This document shows positions 27,904 to 37,876 of a DNA stretch of 57,368 nt, piece after piece. The notes beneath the pieces were generated by a model, which was not told the origin of the DNA, searched no databases, and saw only the letters and a list, made by a program, of their open reading frames with translations. The DNA is from Sphingomonas azotifigens NBRC 15497 (GTDB taxonomy: Bacteria > Pseudomonadota > Alphaproteobacteria > Sphingomonadales > Sphingomonadaceae): positions 1 through 57,368 of the forward strand of contig NZ_BCTR01000040.1 in NCBI RefSeq assembly GCF_002091475.1, in the 5' to 3' direction. Each line of letters opens with the position of its first letter. The stretch's first letter is position 1. A program made the translations under genes and the position numbers.

Positions 27904-30327
27904 TCACCATTTCGTCCGGAGGGTGGCGCCCAGCGTGCGCGGATCGCCGAGGATCGCCGTGACGAGCCCGGTGTTCGCGACGCTGAGCGTCTGGAAAGTG
28001 TTCTTGTCGAAGAGGTTGCGGGCCCAGACCGAGAGGTCGAACTTGCCCTTGTCGAGCCGCACGCCGATGCGCGCGTTGACCAGGTCATAGCTGGGGACCA
28101 GCCCGTAGCGGCTGTTGCTGGCGACGGTGTAATAGTTGGACCGCCACGACCAGTCGGCATGGCCGTAGAGCGTGACCCGGTCGGTCAGCGCATGGCTGGC
28201 ATCGGTGCCGAGCGAGGCAGACCATTTGGGCACGCCCGCCAGCTGCTGGCCGCTCATGTTCTGGAGCGGCGATCCGCCGGGCTGTGTGGTGCTGGGGTTG
28301 AGCGCCTCCACCGGCGTCGGGCCGTTCGGATACTTGCGATAGGTGGCATCGGTATAGGCCAGCGCCCCGGTGAAGCCGAGTGCCGCGACCGGCTGCCACG
28401 CCAGATCCGCCTCGAACCCGCGCGAGCGCACCTTGGGGATATTGGCGATGTAGTTGATGTAGCTGTTGGTACCGATCACCTGCTGGACGATCGTCGTCTG
28501 GTAGTTGGTCACGTCCGCCCAGAAGCCGGCGAGGTTCGCGGTAAGCGTGTGGCGGAACAGCTGCGACTTGAGGCCGACCTCGTAATTGTCCGTCTGCTCG
28601 GGATCGACGACGGCGCTGACGCCCGCCGGGATGGTGGTGAGGTTCAGCCCCTGCGACTTGGTCCCGCGCGAGTTGGTCGCGTAGAGCAGCACGTCGTCGA
28701 CCGGTTTCCAGCTGAGCGTCGCCAGCCACGACCAGCTGTCGTCCTTGGCGTCGACGCTGTAGTTGGCGGGCGGGGCGAGGCCGTTGCGGATCGCCTGGGC
28801 GCGGGTCGCCTGGGCCGGCGTCAGTCCGGCGAGCGACTTGCCGTCGGTCTGCGCCGAGACATAGCTGCCCCATTTGTCCTCATGGGTGAAGCGCAGGCCC
28901 GTGGTGAGGCTGAGCCGGGGATCGATATGCCAGGTGGTCTGCGCGAAGGCGGCGAGGCTGCGGGTGTGCGGATCGGAGCGCGACCGCGAGGTGAAGCCGT
29001 TTACCGCGGCGTCGGACACGGCCGGCGCATCGGCCGGGTAGAGCCAGTTCGGCGCGTCCGCCCCGTAGATCGCCGACCCGACGCCGCGTACCACCTGCCA
29101 GAAATAATAGCCGCCGATCAGCCAGTCGATGCGGCGCTCGCCGTTCGAGGCGATGCGGACTTCCTGGCTGAACTGGCGCTGAAAATTCTGCTGGTTGCTC
29201 TGGAGGTTGACCGACAGGCGGGTGACGTCGGAGTCGTTCGACGGATACCAGTTCCAGTGCCGCCCGGCGGTGATCGAAGTGATCGTCGCCCCGCCCAGGT
29301 CATAGTCGATCTCGCCTGAGATCCCCCAGGTGTCCATGATCGCGTAAAAGGGCGAGTTGGCGTCAGTCTTGCGCGCGAAGGGGTCGAAGGGGAGCGGCGT
29401 GTAGCCGGCGCGGGCGGCGCGCTGCAGCCAGTTGTTGGCGATGCTCGCGCCGTTGGTGTAGCTGGTGAACACCGAGACCGGCAGGTTGATGCAGCATTGC
29501 TGGCGCTGGTTGGAATAGTCGCCGATCAGCCGGATCGACAGGCCGCTCAAGGGCGTGACGAGCAGCTGCCCGCGCGCGGTGAAGTCGTCGTAATTATGAA
29601 CGTCACGGCCGGTGGTGACATTGTGGATGAAGCCGTCGCGGTGCGTTTCGGCCAGGCTGATCCGCGCCGCGGCGAGGTCGGCGAGCAGCGGCCCGCTCAG
29701 CGAGCCGCGCAACTGGCGATAGCCATAGTCGCCGAAGCTCGCCTCGCCCTGCGCCTCGGTGGTGAAGCTCGGCAGGCGCGAGCTGATGTTGATCGCACCG
29801 GCCGTGGTGTTCTTCCCGAACAGCGTGCCCTGCGGTCCGCGCAGCACCTCGACGCGCTCGAGATCGACCAGGTCGAACTGGCTCTGCCCAGGGCGACCAT
29901 AATAGACCCCGTCGATATACAGGCCGACCCCGTTCTCGATCCCGTCATTGGTCAGCGCGACGTTGGAGCCGAGGCCGCGGATGTTGATGTTGGTGTTGCG
30001 GGGATTGAAGCTGAATACCTGCAGCGCGGGCACCAGCTGCTGGATCTGATCGAGCCGATAGTCGCCGCGCGCCGCCAGCGTTTCGCCGCTGATCGCGCTG
30101 AGGGCGATCGGCACGTCCTGCGCACGCTCCTTGCGGCGGCGGGCGGTGACGAGGATGTCGTCGCCCTCGGCAGCGGGCGCGGCGTCGGTCGGCTCGTCTC
30201 CCACCGCCGGCGCTCTCACCGGATCGACGGCGGCGAGCTGGACGGTCTGGGCCTGGGCGGCACCGGCGAAGAGCGCAACGAGGCTGGCGCCGGCAAGCCA
30301 TGCCGGCACGGACGAAGGAAACGGCAA
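27904..30327 (-). CDS. TonB-dependent outer membrane receptor, SftP-like context
   Basis: The receptor has about 807 residues. It shows a signal peptide (WLAGASLVALFAGAAQAQ), DDILVTARRRKERAQDVPIA, plug motifs INIRGLGSN, LYIDGVYYGRPGQ and VEVLRGPQGTLFGKNTTAG, and a barrel ending TLGATLRTKW. I chose TTG at 30327 as start because AGGGAG lies six bases before it and a full signal peptide follows; an in-frame GTG at 30375 has no ribosome-binding site. In Pseudomonas putida the alkylsulfatase gene atsK lies beside a TonB receptor (sftP), and the same pairing is seen here. It probably takes up a sulfate ester or sulfonate. Confidence 0.9.
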   Translation of the reverse strand: MPFPSSVPAWLAGASLVALFAGAAQAQTVQLAAVDPVRAPAVGDEPTDAAPAAEGDDILVTARRRKERAQDVPIALSAISGETLAARGDYRLDQIQQLVPALQVFSFNPRNTNINIRGLGSNVALTNDGIENGVGLYIDGVYYGRPGQSQFDLVDLERVEVLRGPQGTLFGKNTTAGAINISSRLPSFTTEAQGEASFGDYGYRQLRGSLSGPLLADLAAARISLAETHRDGFIHNVTTGRDVHNYDDFTARGQLLVTPLSGLSIRLIGDYSNQRQQCCINLPVSVFTSYTNGASIANNWLQRAARAGYTPLPFDPFARKTDANSPFYAIMDTWGISGEIDYDLGGATITSITAGRHWNWYPSNDSDVTRLSVNLQSNQQNFQRQFSQEVRIASNGERRIDWLIGGYYFWQVVRGVGSAIYGADAPNWLYPADAPAVSDAAVNGFTSRSRSDPHTRSLAAFAQTTWHIDPRLSLTTGLRFTHEDKWGSYVSAQTDGKSLAGLTPAQATRAQAIRNGLAPPANYSVDAKDDSWSWLATLSWKPVDDVLLYATNSRGTKSQGLNLTTIPAGVSAVVDPEQTDNYEVGLKSQLFRHTLTANLAGFWADVTNYQTTIVQQVIGTNSYINYIANIPKVRSRGFEADLAWQPVAALGFTGALAYTDATYRKYPNGPTPVEALNPSTTQPGGSPLQNMSGQQLAGVPKWSASLGTDASHALTDRVTLYGHADWSWRSNYYTVASNSRYGLVPSYDLVNARIGVRLDKGKFDLSVWARNLFDKNTFQTLSVANTGLVTAILGDPRTLGATLRTKW

Positions 30328-30517
30328 TGGAATCTCCCTGGCAGGTCGCGGGCGATCGATCTGCAGCGGCCGCACAAGGGCATCGTCCGGCGCGTCCGGC
30401 GCCCGACCGTTCGTACGGCACGGAAGAGATCGTCGGCCTTATAAGACCACGAATGGGGGTTAGCGGCCCCGGCGTTTCGGCTGGATCATGTCACCTCCCT
30501 TGTGGCGGTGCCTTATG

Positions 30518-30534
30518 TCTACTAAACAAGTAGA
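30518..30534. promoter_or_regulatory. Candidate operator upstream of the receptor operon
   Basis: TCTACT-AAACA-AGTAGA is a perfect 6-bp inverted repeat in an AT-rich patch between the cysteine synthase stop and the TonB receptor start. Its position suits an operator for the receptor-symporter-dioxygenase operon. The Rrf2 regulator encoded just upstream is the obvious candidate binder; that link is inference. Confidence 0.45.
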
Positions 30535-30544
30535 GATTAGAAAC

Positions 30545-31522
30545 CTAGTTTGGCTTGGCCGCGGCGAAGTGCAGCTTGGGTGTCGTCGAAAGTGCAGCTT
30601 TGTCGGTGCCTTCGGCGACGAAGCCGGGCACGGAGAGGTATCGCTCGCCGGTATCATAGGCGAAGCCCAGCACCCGCAGGCCGGCAAGCTCCGGAAGCTT
30701 GGCCGCGATCGCCGCCAGTGTTGCGCCCGAGCTTGGCCCAACCAGCAAGCCCTCGCGCCGCGCCGCCGCCTGGGCGAACCACAGCGCCGCTTCGGCATCG
30801 ACCTGGAGCACGCCGTCGAGCATGTCCGCATGCAGGTTGGTGGGCACGAAGCCAGCACCGATGCCCTGGATCGGATGCGGCCCCGCACGTCCGCCCGAAA
30901 GCACCGGCGATGCGGCCGGCTCGACCGCGAACACCAGCAGGCCCGGCCACTCCATCTTCAGCGTCTCGGCGAGCGCGGTGATATGACCGCCGGTGCCGAC
31001 GCCGGTGATGATCGCGTCGATCGGCTCGTTGCGAAAGTCGGCGAGGATCTCGATCGCGGTGGTGCGGGCATGCGCGTCGATATTGGCCGGGTTGTCGAAC
31101 TGGCGTGGCATCCAGGCGCCGGGCACCGATGCCGCAAGCTGTTCGGCGCGCGCGATGGCGCCCGCCATGCCCTGCTCGCGCGGGGTGAGCTCGAACTCGG
31201 CACCATAGGCCTGCATCAGCCGGCGCCGCTCGACGGACATGCTCTCGGGCATCACCAGAATCAGCCGATACCCCTTCACCGCCGCCACCATCGCGAGGCC
31301 GACGCCCGTGTTGCCGCTGGTCGGCTCGACGATGATGCCGTCGGGGGCGAGCGCGCCGCTGCGTTCGGCAGCGTCGATCATCGCAAGCGCGACGCGGTCC
31401 TTGAGCGATCCGCCGGGATTGCCGCGCTCGGACTTGATCCACACCTCGGCATCGGGGAACAGCCGCGACAGCCGAATGTGTGGCGTGTTGCCGATCGTAC
31501 CCAGGACACTTGCAGCCCGCAT
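30545..31522 (-). CDS. cysK: Cysteine synthase (O-acetylserine sulfhydrylase)
   Basis: The 325-residue PLP enzyme makes cysteine from O-acetylserine and sulfide. PLP lysine is Lys41 in NPGGSLKDR, the substrate loop is [12 protein letters not shown], and the phosphate-binding loop is TGVGTGGHI; the C-terminal PSSGAT is also present. Length and motifs match CysK/CysM-type enzymes; the two cannot be separated by eye. It follows the Rrf2 regulator gene by 60 bases on the same strand and precedes the sulfur-compound uptake genes, so it would use sulfide derived from them. Confidence 0.92.
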   Translation of the reverse strand: MRAASVLGTIGNTPHIRLSRLFPDAEVWIKSERGNPGGSLKDRVALAMIDAAERSGALAPDGIIVEPTSGNTGVGLAMVAAVKGYRLILVMPESMSVERRRLMQAYGAEFELTPREQGMAGAIARAEQLAASVPGAWMPRQFDNPANIDAHARTTAIEILADFRNEPIDAIITGVGTGGHITALAETLKMEWPGLLVFAVEPAASPVLSGGRAGPHPIQGIGAGFVPTNLHADMLDGVLQVDAEAALWFAQAAARREGLLVGPSSGATLAAIAAKLPELAGLRVLGFAYDTGERYLSVPGFVAEGTDKAALSTTPKLHFAAAKPN

Positions 31523-31582
31523 GACGCTTCACCCCTCGATGTTGAAGGGAGGCTAATTCCTATCGACGCGATGGGCAATAAA

Positions 31583-32026
31583 TCACGGCTTGTCGCCAGC
31601 CAATTCCAGATTGCCGGCAGCGAAGTCATCGGCGAGCGTCACGCTGTCGAGGATCCGGGCGGTTTCATCGCGAACGCGAAGCATCAGGGCGCGCAGCCGG
31701 CATTCGGGTTCAGGCACGCAGTTTTCGCAATGCTCGTGCGAGTTTCGGCTGGCGCAGGGTACTAGCGCGATCGATCCGCGCATCAGCCGGATGATCTCCC
31801 CAATCCGCACTTCGGCAGGGGCGGGGACCAGCACATAGCCGCCATCACGCCCACGCTGCGAGCGGACCAGGCCCTCGCGGCCGAGTTCGGAGAGGATGAC
31901 GGTCAGGAACTTGGCCGGGATGTTCTGCGCCGCCACGATCTCGGCCAGCGGTACAACGCCTTGCCCATGCCGATCAGCGAGGTGTTGCAACGCGCGGATC
32001 GCGTAGCGGCTCTTCTGCGAAAGCAT
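31583..32026 (-). CDS. Rrf2-family regulator with an Fe-S-type cysteine cluster
   Basis: The 147-residue protein has the Rrf2 winged helix-turn-helix (KSRYAIRALQHLADRHGQG, then IPAKFLTVILSELGREGLV) and four cysteines in VPCASRNSHEHCENC and PEPECRL (Cys91, 100, 103, 109), comparable to the Fe-S ligands of IscR. In Firmicutes the Rrf2 protein CymR controls cysteine metabolism by sensing CysK. Here the gene lies directly upstream of cysteine synthase, suggesting a regulator of sulfur assimilation that senses iron-sulfur or redox state. The start is the ATG at 32026. Confidence 0.9.
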   Translation of the reverse strand: MLSQKSRYAIRALQHLADRHGQGVVPLAEIVAAQNIPAKFLTVILSELGREGLVRSQRGRDGGYVLVPAPAEVRIGEIIRLMRGSIALVPCASRNSHEHCENCVPEPECRLRALMLRVRDETARILDSVTLADDFAAGNLELAGDKP

Positions 32027-32226
32027 GGCGCTGCTATGCGCGGCTCGCTATCCGTTTTCAACGCGAACTGCGCGGTTTCGGGCATCCGGCGATCATGGGA
32101 TGTGCCGTGGACGCAAGGTAGAAACCGCCGTTCCCCGACGCGGTCTCGCTCGCCGCGGAATGGGGCGACCCTATCGAGCCGGGGGTGAAGCGGGGCCCCG
32201 CGCCGGCGCGCAGGGCCCGTAGAGGG

Positions 32227-35200
32227 TCAGAACGCCAGGCGCACCCCGCCGCGGGCCGCGGCGCGGTGGTCTGCATCGCCGCTCTCGCCGGACAGCACCG
32301 CGAAAAGCGCGAGCCGGGGCGATAGCACGACATCGGCGCCGAGCTTGGCCGTGGCGAGCAGCGGCGCGCGCGTCGCGCTCTCGCCGACCAAGCCGAGGCC
32401 GCCGCCGGCGAGACCGGCGACCGCATAGGGCACCCGTCCGCGCAGCTGATAGCGGGCGCCCAGCGTCAGATAGGGCCGGATCGAAACCGCCGAGCTCGCC
32501 GCCGCGGTCCCGGCGAAGGTCACGCCGCCATCGACGAACACCGCGGTGCCGCGCCGCTTTGCCACGGTCAGCGCGAACGGGCTGCCCCCGTCCTCGGTCG
32601 TGGCGTCGCGGGTGGTGCGGATCGCCGTCGCGCCGATTGCCGGCCGCAGCGACCAGCTGCCACGCAGCGCCAGGCGTGCGTCGATGCTGGCGTCGGCCGT
32701 CCAGCCGTGCAGATCGTAACGGGCGGTCGCGCTGCCCAAGGGCAGCATGCGGCGGGTATTCGCCTGCGCGGCATCGTAGGCGATTGTCGCCTTGAAGCCG
32801 ATGCCGCGGACCTGCGCGCGTCCGTGGACGCCCGCCACCACGCCGTCCGCCGTGGTCCGCGCGCCGAGATTGGCCAGCGTCTGGTGGCTGTTCAGATAGC
32901 CGCCGAATGCCCCGAGCGACCATGCGGTATCGCCAAAGCCGATGCCGGCCAGGAAGCCATAGCCATTGGTGGTGGTTCGCGCCACGCCGCCCGTCGGATC
33001 CCCGGCGAGCGCGCGGGTGCCGCCCAGCGCCGTGGCGAAGCTAAACAGGCCGGGCGAGTCGCCGACCGGCGCAAAGGCTTGGCCGCGCGCCGCATCGGCC
33101 AGCGTCAGGCCGTTCTCGATGCTGATCTGGCGGGTAGCGGCATAGGCTTGCGGCGTGATCTGCACGAAGGCAGCGGCGTTGCTGGCGGCCGTGCTGGTCA
33201 GCAGCTGCGGGGCTGCAGCGATCAGCGCCGGCGAGGCCCGGCCGCTGAGCAACACGCCGTTGACATAGTTCAGGCTGGCGCTCGCGCGGTCGCCAAAGTT
33301 CGGCGCCGCGACGAAGGTGGACATCACCCGGATACGGCCCCCGTCCTGCGAGAACAGGCCGAAGCCGGCGCCATTGGTCAACAAGTTGCTGAAGCTGCCG
33401 GAGACGCCCCCCGTTGCGGTGATCAGGTCGAGCACCGTGCCGGGGGCGATGTTGCCGGTCTGCACGATCTGCAAGGTCGCGCCATTGGCGATCGACAGCG
33501 TGCCGTTGACCACCAGCTTGTCGGAAATGGTCGGCGTGACTTCGAACAACGCGGTCGACGTGCCCGCCAGCGCGACGTTGCCGTTTACCGTCATCGTGCC
33601 CGGCGATGCGCCGGGGCTGAGCGTGCCGGCGACGGCGATATTGCCGTTCACCGTTCCCGCCGAGCCGAAGGTCGCGCCTGCCGCCACCGAGATGCTGTTC
33701 GCGGTGAGGGTCGATCCGGCTAGGCCGACCAGGCGGCCGCCGTTCAGCTGCACATCGGCAAAGCTGGCGGTGCCGGACAGGGTCGCGAAGCCGCCGCTCA
33801 TCCGCAGTGCCTCGACATTGGCGACATCGCCCAGCGCGATCGTGGCGCCATTGGCGGTGCCGGCGATCTCGAGCCGGTCATTGCCGTCGCCGCCATCGAT
33901 GCGCGGATTGATCGCGCCATCCCGCAGCACCACGCGGTCGTCGCCCGCGCCGAGCGACAGCGCGCCCATGGTGCCGGCATTGTCGACCAGATCGGCGCCG
34001 TCGCTGAGCAGCGTCGCGCCGGTGATCGTGCCGGTGTTGGTGAGCGTGATCGTGCTGCCGCTGGCAGCCAGGATCGCTGCCGCGCCCGTGCCGGTGGCGG
34101 CGATGCGCCCGGAATTGTTCAGCGTCACCGTCGTGCCGCCCGCCCAGATGGCGGCCGCGTTCAGGCCGGAGGCCGTGATCGACCCGCCGGCCTGATTGGT
34201 GAGGGTGCCGGTTGCCGAACCGGACCACGCCACGCCGATCGCCGGCGTGTCGTAGATCGAAACCGATGTGCTGGCGGCGGCGATGCTGCCGCTATTGGTA
34301 AAGACGATCGAGGCATTCTCTCCAACGGCCTGCAGGGAAACGCCCATCACGCCGCTGATCTGGCCGCTGTTCGTCGCCTGAATCCCGCTTCCGGCGCTCA
34401 GTGCAACCGCGGATTGGAAATAGGGGCTGGCGGCTGCCAGGGACCGGATGGTGCCGCTGTTGGTGAAGGTCAGCGATGTCCCGGTAAGCCAGACGGCGGG
34501 GTCGACGTACATGCCGGAGGTGATCGTGCCGCTATTGGCGAAGGCGTTCACCTGGGCCCCGACGCCCCCTCCGACGGTGCCGGTGTTCGTCAACGACGCC
34601 AGGACGGAATCCGTCGCGAAGACCGCGGTGGCACCATGTGTCAGGTCATACGGCAGATAGCTTGTCAGCCGGCCGCTGACGCTTCCCTGATTGATCACGC
34701 TGCCCGTGCCGGTAACGTACAGGTCGCCCGCAAGGCTGCCCGTCGCGGTGATCGTCGTGTCGTCGCCGACGGCTTCGAGGAGGCTGTTCTGGAAATTGCG
34801 CAGCGCGGGCACGGCCAGCGCCACCGTTCCGTTGCTCGATAGCGAGCGACCATAGACGTTGGCGCCGTCGCCGCCATCGATCGTACCCGAAACACCCAGC
34901 GAGTCTCCGCGCTGCAGCAGCAGGTCGTCGCCGCGGCCGAACAGCAGGTCGCCGGCAATCGTGCCACCTGCGGCGATGTAGATGCCGGTGTTGTACGACC
35001 GCGAAGGCGCGCCGCTGTTATAGGGGGGCTGATAGCCGAGATCGACCGTTCCCTGCACCGTGCCGGCGTTGGTGAACGTACCGCCCCGGACCTGGATGGC
35101 GGTGCCGCTGCTGCTGGCGATGGTCCCGCCCGCCGCATTGGTGATGATCGTCGATCCGTACGTATAGTCCGAATTGGCGATGGCGAGTCCGTCGACGCGA

Positions 35201-37842
35201 ATGGTGCCGCTATTGGTGATCGTTCCGGCATCGATCACGCCCGTCGCCGCGCCGCTTCCGGCAATCTGGCTCAAGGTGCCCGTATTGACGAAGCTGGTGG
35301 CGCTCCTGATCCCGATTGCGCCGCCGAGGCTGATGGTCCCGTTGTTCACGACGGTACCACCGTTCGCCACGGCTATCATCGAGGAATAGCCGGTCGGGGC
35401 CTGATCGTTCACCGTGATCGTGCCAGCGTTGATGAAGCGGTCGGTCGAGCCGATCGAAACCGCAGCATAGGCGTACGCAGTGCTGTCGGCATGGCTGACG
35501 GAGATATTTCCGCGGCTCGTGATCGAGAGTGCGTTGCCCGTTCCGCCAAAACCCCCGACCGTGATCAGAGAATTCGTTTGGATCGCCGACTTGCTGGTCG
35601 TCGTGATATCCGCGGTCAGATCGATCGAACCGGCGCCGGCAAACGTCAGCGGAAGCGCCGCGCCGCCATTGCTCTTGAGCGTCAGGGCGGCATTGTTGAA
35701 CAACTCATAGCCGATCATGGCGAACCCGCTCACTGCGCCGTAGCTTGCCATGGCGTCGCTCCGCACCTCGTACCGCAAGTTGGAGCCGGTCGCGGTGACC
35801 GTACCGTTGATGCCGGCGAAGCTGCCGGTGCCGGTATTGACCAGTTCGGTGACCAGATAGTCGCCATAGCCGAGCGTAAGATTGCCGTTCAGCACGCCGC
35901 CGGCCAGCGCGAAATAGCGATTGTCGTTGCTATATGGGTAGGTCGATTCGCTGCCGGCAAGGTGCACATCGCCGTTGATGGTGCCGGCATTCTGCACGAC
36001 GCGGTTGTTGCCCGGATAGCGGGCGCCGCCGATGGCTTCGGTTCCGCCGGTAATGACACCGCCGGAGAGGTTTTTCAGCACGGCATGGGATTCCAGGTAG
36101 ACCGCAGTGCCTGCCGAGCGGATCGTGCCGGTGTTGGTCAGGTCCGCCGAGAGGCGGGCGCCGATGCTCGCGCCTTCGATGACACCACTGTTGACGCGCT
36201 TGTAATAGGATCCGGAGGATCCCGTCAGGATCACGCCAGTGCCCCCGCTCGAACGGATCGTGCCGGAATTGTTGAAGTCGTCGCCGAAGAACGAGACGCC
36301 GATGCCGACACTCGTGATCGTCCCAGCATTGACGAACCCGCCGTAGGACGAGAACGACACGCCATCGCCTGCGGCGCTGATCGTCTGATTGTTGGTGAAG
36401 CCGTTGCCGGAGCCGATCTCGACCGCATATTTGTAGGGGGTAGCGGATGTCGTGCGGATCGTTCCGTTGTTCACGATCACGGGGTAGGAGGAAGAAAGCG
36501 CGCTACTCACCAAGGCCTGGCCGGCAGCCTCTATCGTTCCGCGGTTGTCGAACGTTCCCGGACCGCTGACGCGCAGCGTACCGGAATTGGTGAAGCCTCC
36601 GGCGATCGTCGTGGTCGCGCCGCGTTCGGTCGCAATTTCCAGCTGCTCGAAGTTGGTCGGCAGGCTGATCGACGTATTGATGGTCGTGTCGGTATCGACG
36701 CGGATGCGCACCAGATCGGTACCGGCACCGCCATCGACGATGCCGCTGACGCCGGTGCTGAGCGTCGGAGAGCCCGTGTAGCGTGCCACCAGCACATCGT
36801 CGCCTGCGCCGAAGATCAGATCGCCATTGATGGTACCTGCGGTGCTGTCGACGGTGCTGCCATAATAGCTCTGGGCCGATCCCGCGAGCACCCTGCCGTC
36901 GATACGTCCGGCATTGGTGAGCCCAACCGAGTTGCTGATCGTGATCGCGGTCGATCCGCCGGAGGTGATCTGCCCCCCGGCCGAGTTGACGATGGACAGG
37001 GTTGCGTAGGTCGCGGAACTTCCCGCGATGGCGGCACCGCTGCCGCTGTTGGAAATGGTGCCCGTGTTCGTCAGCGTATATCCGCTGGTGCTCAGGTTAG
37101 AGAGCGTGGCCGCCGCCGAATTGGAACGGATCGTCCCGCTGTTGGTCCAATCGCTCCCCTGCAGGGAACTGTTGTAGCCGCTGGCCATGTTGATCGCCGC
37201 GAGGCTGCCGCCGTCGATGGTTCCGGCATTGGCCAGCGTGCCGATGCTGCCGCTGATCGCGCCCAGAAACGCGCCGTCTCGATTGGTGATCGACCGAAAG
37301 CCGGCCTGCTCGGGCCGTATCGCAAGCAGCGCCGTCCCACTGGTGCCGGTGATGGTGCCGGCATTGTCGATCGTGACAAGGGCGGGCGCATAGCCGGTAC
37401 CGGACGCGTCCACCGTAACTCCGTTGAAGCCGGAGACCTGGCCGCCTGTCGCGACCGTCAGGGCGACGCGGCTTCCATAATAATCATAGCTGTTGGCGGG
37501 CGCGGTGCCGGGCTGCACGAGGATCCCGCTCTGCGCGCCTCCGTCGACAGATCCGAAAATGTTGAGAGTCGCCTGGCGTTCATAGTAGCTGGCGGACATC
37601 GGCATGTTCACGCGGACCTGGCCGGTCGTCGCGCCGGCCGCTACCACCACCGTGCTGTAGCTGGTAGTGACCACCACGCCATCGGGATCGCTGCCGCTAC
37701 ACGTCGTCGTCCCGCTGGCGATTGTGGGATCGGGCGTGCACTGCGCATGTGCGGACGCAGTCGCCATGCACAATGCCAGCGCGCTTGTGCTGAGCACGTA
37801 CGACAAGCGGCGGCCACGCCCCGCTCCAAAAGCATGAACCAC
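32227..37842 (-). CDS. Large autotransporter with beta-helix passenger
   Basis: This 1871-residue protein has a signal peptide (SYVLSTSALALCMATASAHA, cut before QC), a very long passenger made of irregular repeats (NSGTI, NAGTI, NTGTI, NNGTI about every 40-60 residues, plus GDDVLV, GDDLLL and GDDRVVL turns), and a C-terminal autotransporter beta-barrel of roughly 270 residues ending GGVRLAF. The repeats predict a right-handed beta-helix on the cell surface. Roles in the family include adhesion, aggregation and surface enzymes; no catalytic motif is visible. It is divergent from psd with about 115 bases between. The strong repeat structure makes length variation between strains likely. Confidence 0.92.
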   Translation of the reverse strand: MVHAFGAGRGRRLSYVLSTSALALCMATASAHAQCTPDPTIASGTTTCSGSDPDGVVVTTSYSTVVVAAGATTGQVRVNMPMSASYYERQATLNIFGSVDGGAQSGILVQPGTAPANSYDYYGSRVALTVATGGQVSGFNGVTVDASGTGYAPALVTIDNAGTITGTSGTALLAIRPEQAGFRSITNRDGAFLGAISGSIGTLANAGTIDGGSLAAINMASGYNSSLQGSDWTNSGTIRSNSAAATLSNLSTSGYTLTNTGTISNSGSGAAIAGSSATYATLSIVNSAGGQITSGGSTAITISNSVGLTNAGRIDGRVLAGSAQSYYGSTVDSTAGTINGDLIFGAGDDVLVARYTGSPTLSTGVSGIVDGGAGTDLVRIRVDTDTTINTSISLPTNFEQLEIATERGATTTIAGGFTNSGTLRVSGPGTFDNRGTIEAAGQALVSSALSSSYPVIVNNGTIRTTSATPYKYAVEIGSGNGFTNNQTISAAGDGVSFSSYGGFVNAGTITSVGIGVSFFGDDFNNSGTIRSSGGTGVILTGSSGSYYKRVNSGVIEGASIGARLSADLTNTGTIRSAGTAVYLESHAVLKNLSGGVITGGTEAIGGARYPGNNRVVQNAGTINGDVHLAGSESTYPYSNDNRYFALAGGVLNGNLTLGYGDYLVTELVNTGTGSFAGINGTVTATGSNLRYEVRSDAMASYGAVSGFAMIGYELFNNAALTLKSNGGAALPLTFAGAGSIDLTADITTTSKSAIQTNSLITVGGFGGTGNALSITSRGNISVSHADSTAYAYAAVSIGSTDRFINAGTITVNDQAPTGYSSMIAVANGGTVVNNGTISLGGAIGIRSATSFVNTGTLSQIAGSGAATGVIDAGTITNSGTIRVDGLAIANSDYTYGSTIITNAAGGTIASSSGTAIQVRGGTFTNAGTVQGTVDLGYQPPYNSGAPSRSYNTGIYIAAGGTIAGDLLFGRGDDLLLQRGDSLGVSGTIDGGDGANVYGRSLSSNGTVALAVPALRNFQNSLLEAVGDDTTITATGSLAGDLYVTGTGSVINQGSVSGRLTSYLPYDLTHGATAVFATDSVLASLTNTGTVGGGVGAQVNAFANSGTITSGMYVDPAVWLTGTSLTFTNSGTIRSLAAASPYFQSAVALSAGSGIQATNSGQISGVMGVSLQAVGENASIVFTNSGSIAAASTSVSIYDTPAIGVAWSGSATGTLTNQAGGSITASGLNAAAIWAGGTTVTLNNSGRIAATGTGAAAILAASGSTITLTNTGTITGATLLSDGADLVDNAGTMGALSLGAGDDRVVLRDGAINPRIDGGDGNDRLEIAGTANGATIALGDVANVEALRMSGGFATLSGTASFADVQLNGGRLVGLAGSTLTANSISVAAGATFGSAGTVNGNIAVAGTLSPGASPGTMTVNGNVALAGTSTALFEVTPTISDKLVVNGTLSIANGATLQIVQTGNIAPGTVLDLITATGGVSGSFSNLLTNGAGFGLFSQDGGRIRVMSTFVAAPNFGDRASASLNYVNGVLLSGRASPALIAAAPQLLTSTAASNAAAFVQITPQAYAATRQISIENGLTLADAARGQAFAPVGDSPGLFSFATALGGTRALAGDPTGGVARTTTNGYGFLAGIGFGDTAWSLGAFGGYLNSHQTLANLGARTTADGVVAGVHGRAQVRGIGFKATIAYDAAQANTRRMLPLGSATARYDLHGWTADASIDARLALRGSWSLRPAIGATAIRTTRDATTEDGGSPFALTVAKRRGTAVFVDGGVTFAGTAAASSAVSIRPYLTLGARYQLRGRVPYAVAGLAGGGLGLVGESATRAPLLATAKLGADVVLSPRLALFAVLSGESGDADHRAAARGGVRLAF

Positions 37843-37862
37843 GAAAATTCCCCCCTGTAGAT

Positions 37863-37876
37863 CGACCAGTTGGTCG
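37863..37876. promoter_or_regulatory. Palindrome in the autotransporter/psd divergent region
   Basis: CGACCA-GT-TGGTCG is a perfect 6-bp inverted repeat 20 bases upstream of the autotransporter start. Symmetric sites of this size are typical operators for TetR- or MarR-type repressors. No such regulator is encoded in the window, so the binder is unknown. Confidence 0.4.

Noticed and set aside
36000..37500. Possible CRISPR-like periodicity in the autotransporter gene
   Set aside because: The repeats are degenerate codons for NSGTI-type turns in one open frame, not identical direct repeats with unique spacers.
35491..37860. A 789-codon open frame on the plus strand
   Set aside because: It lies opposite the repetitive autotransporter, has low-complexity Arg/Gly/Ala-rich composition and no recognisable domain; it is a GC-driven antisense frame.
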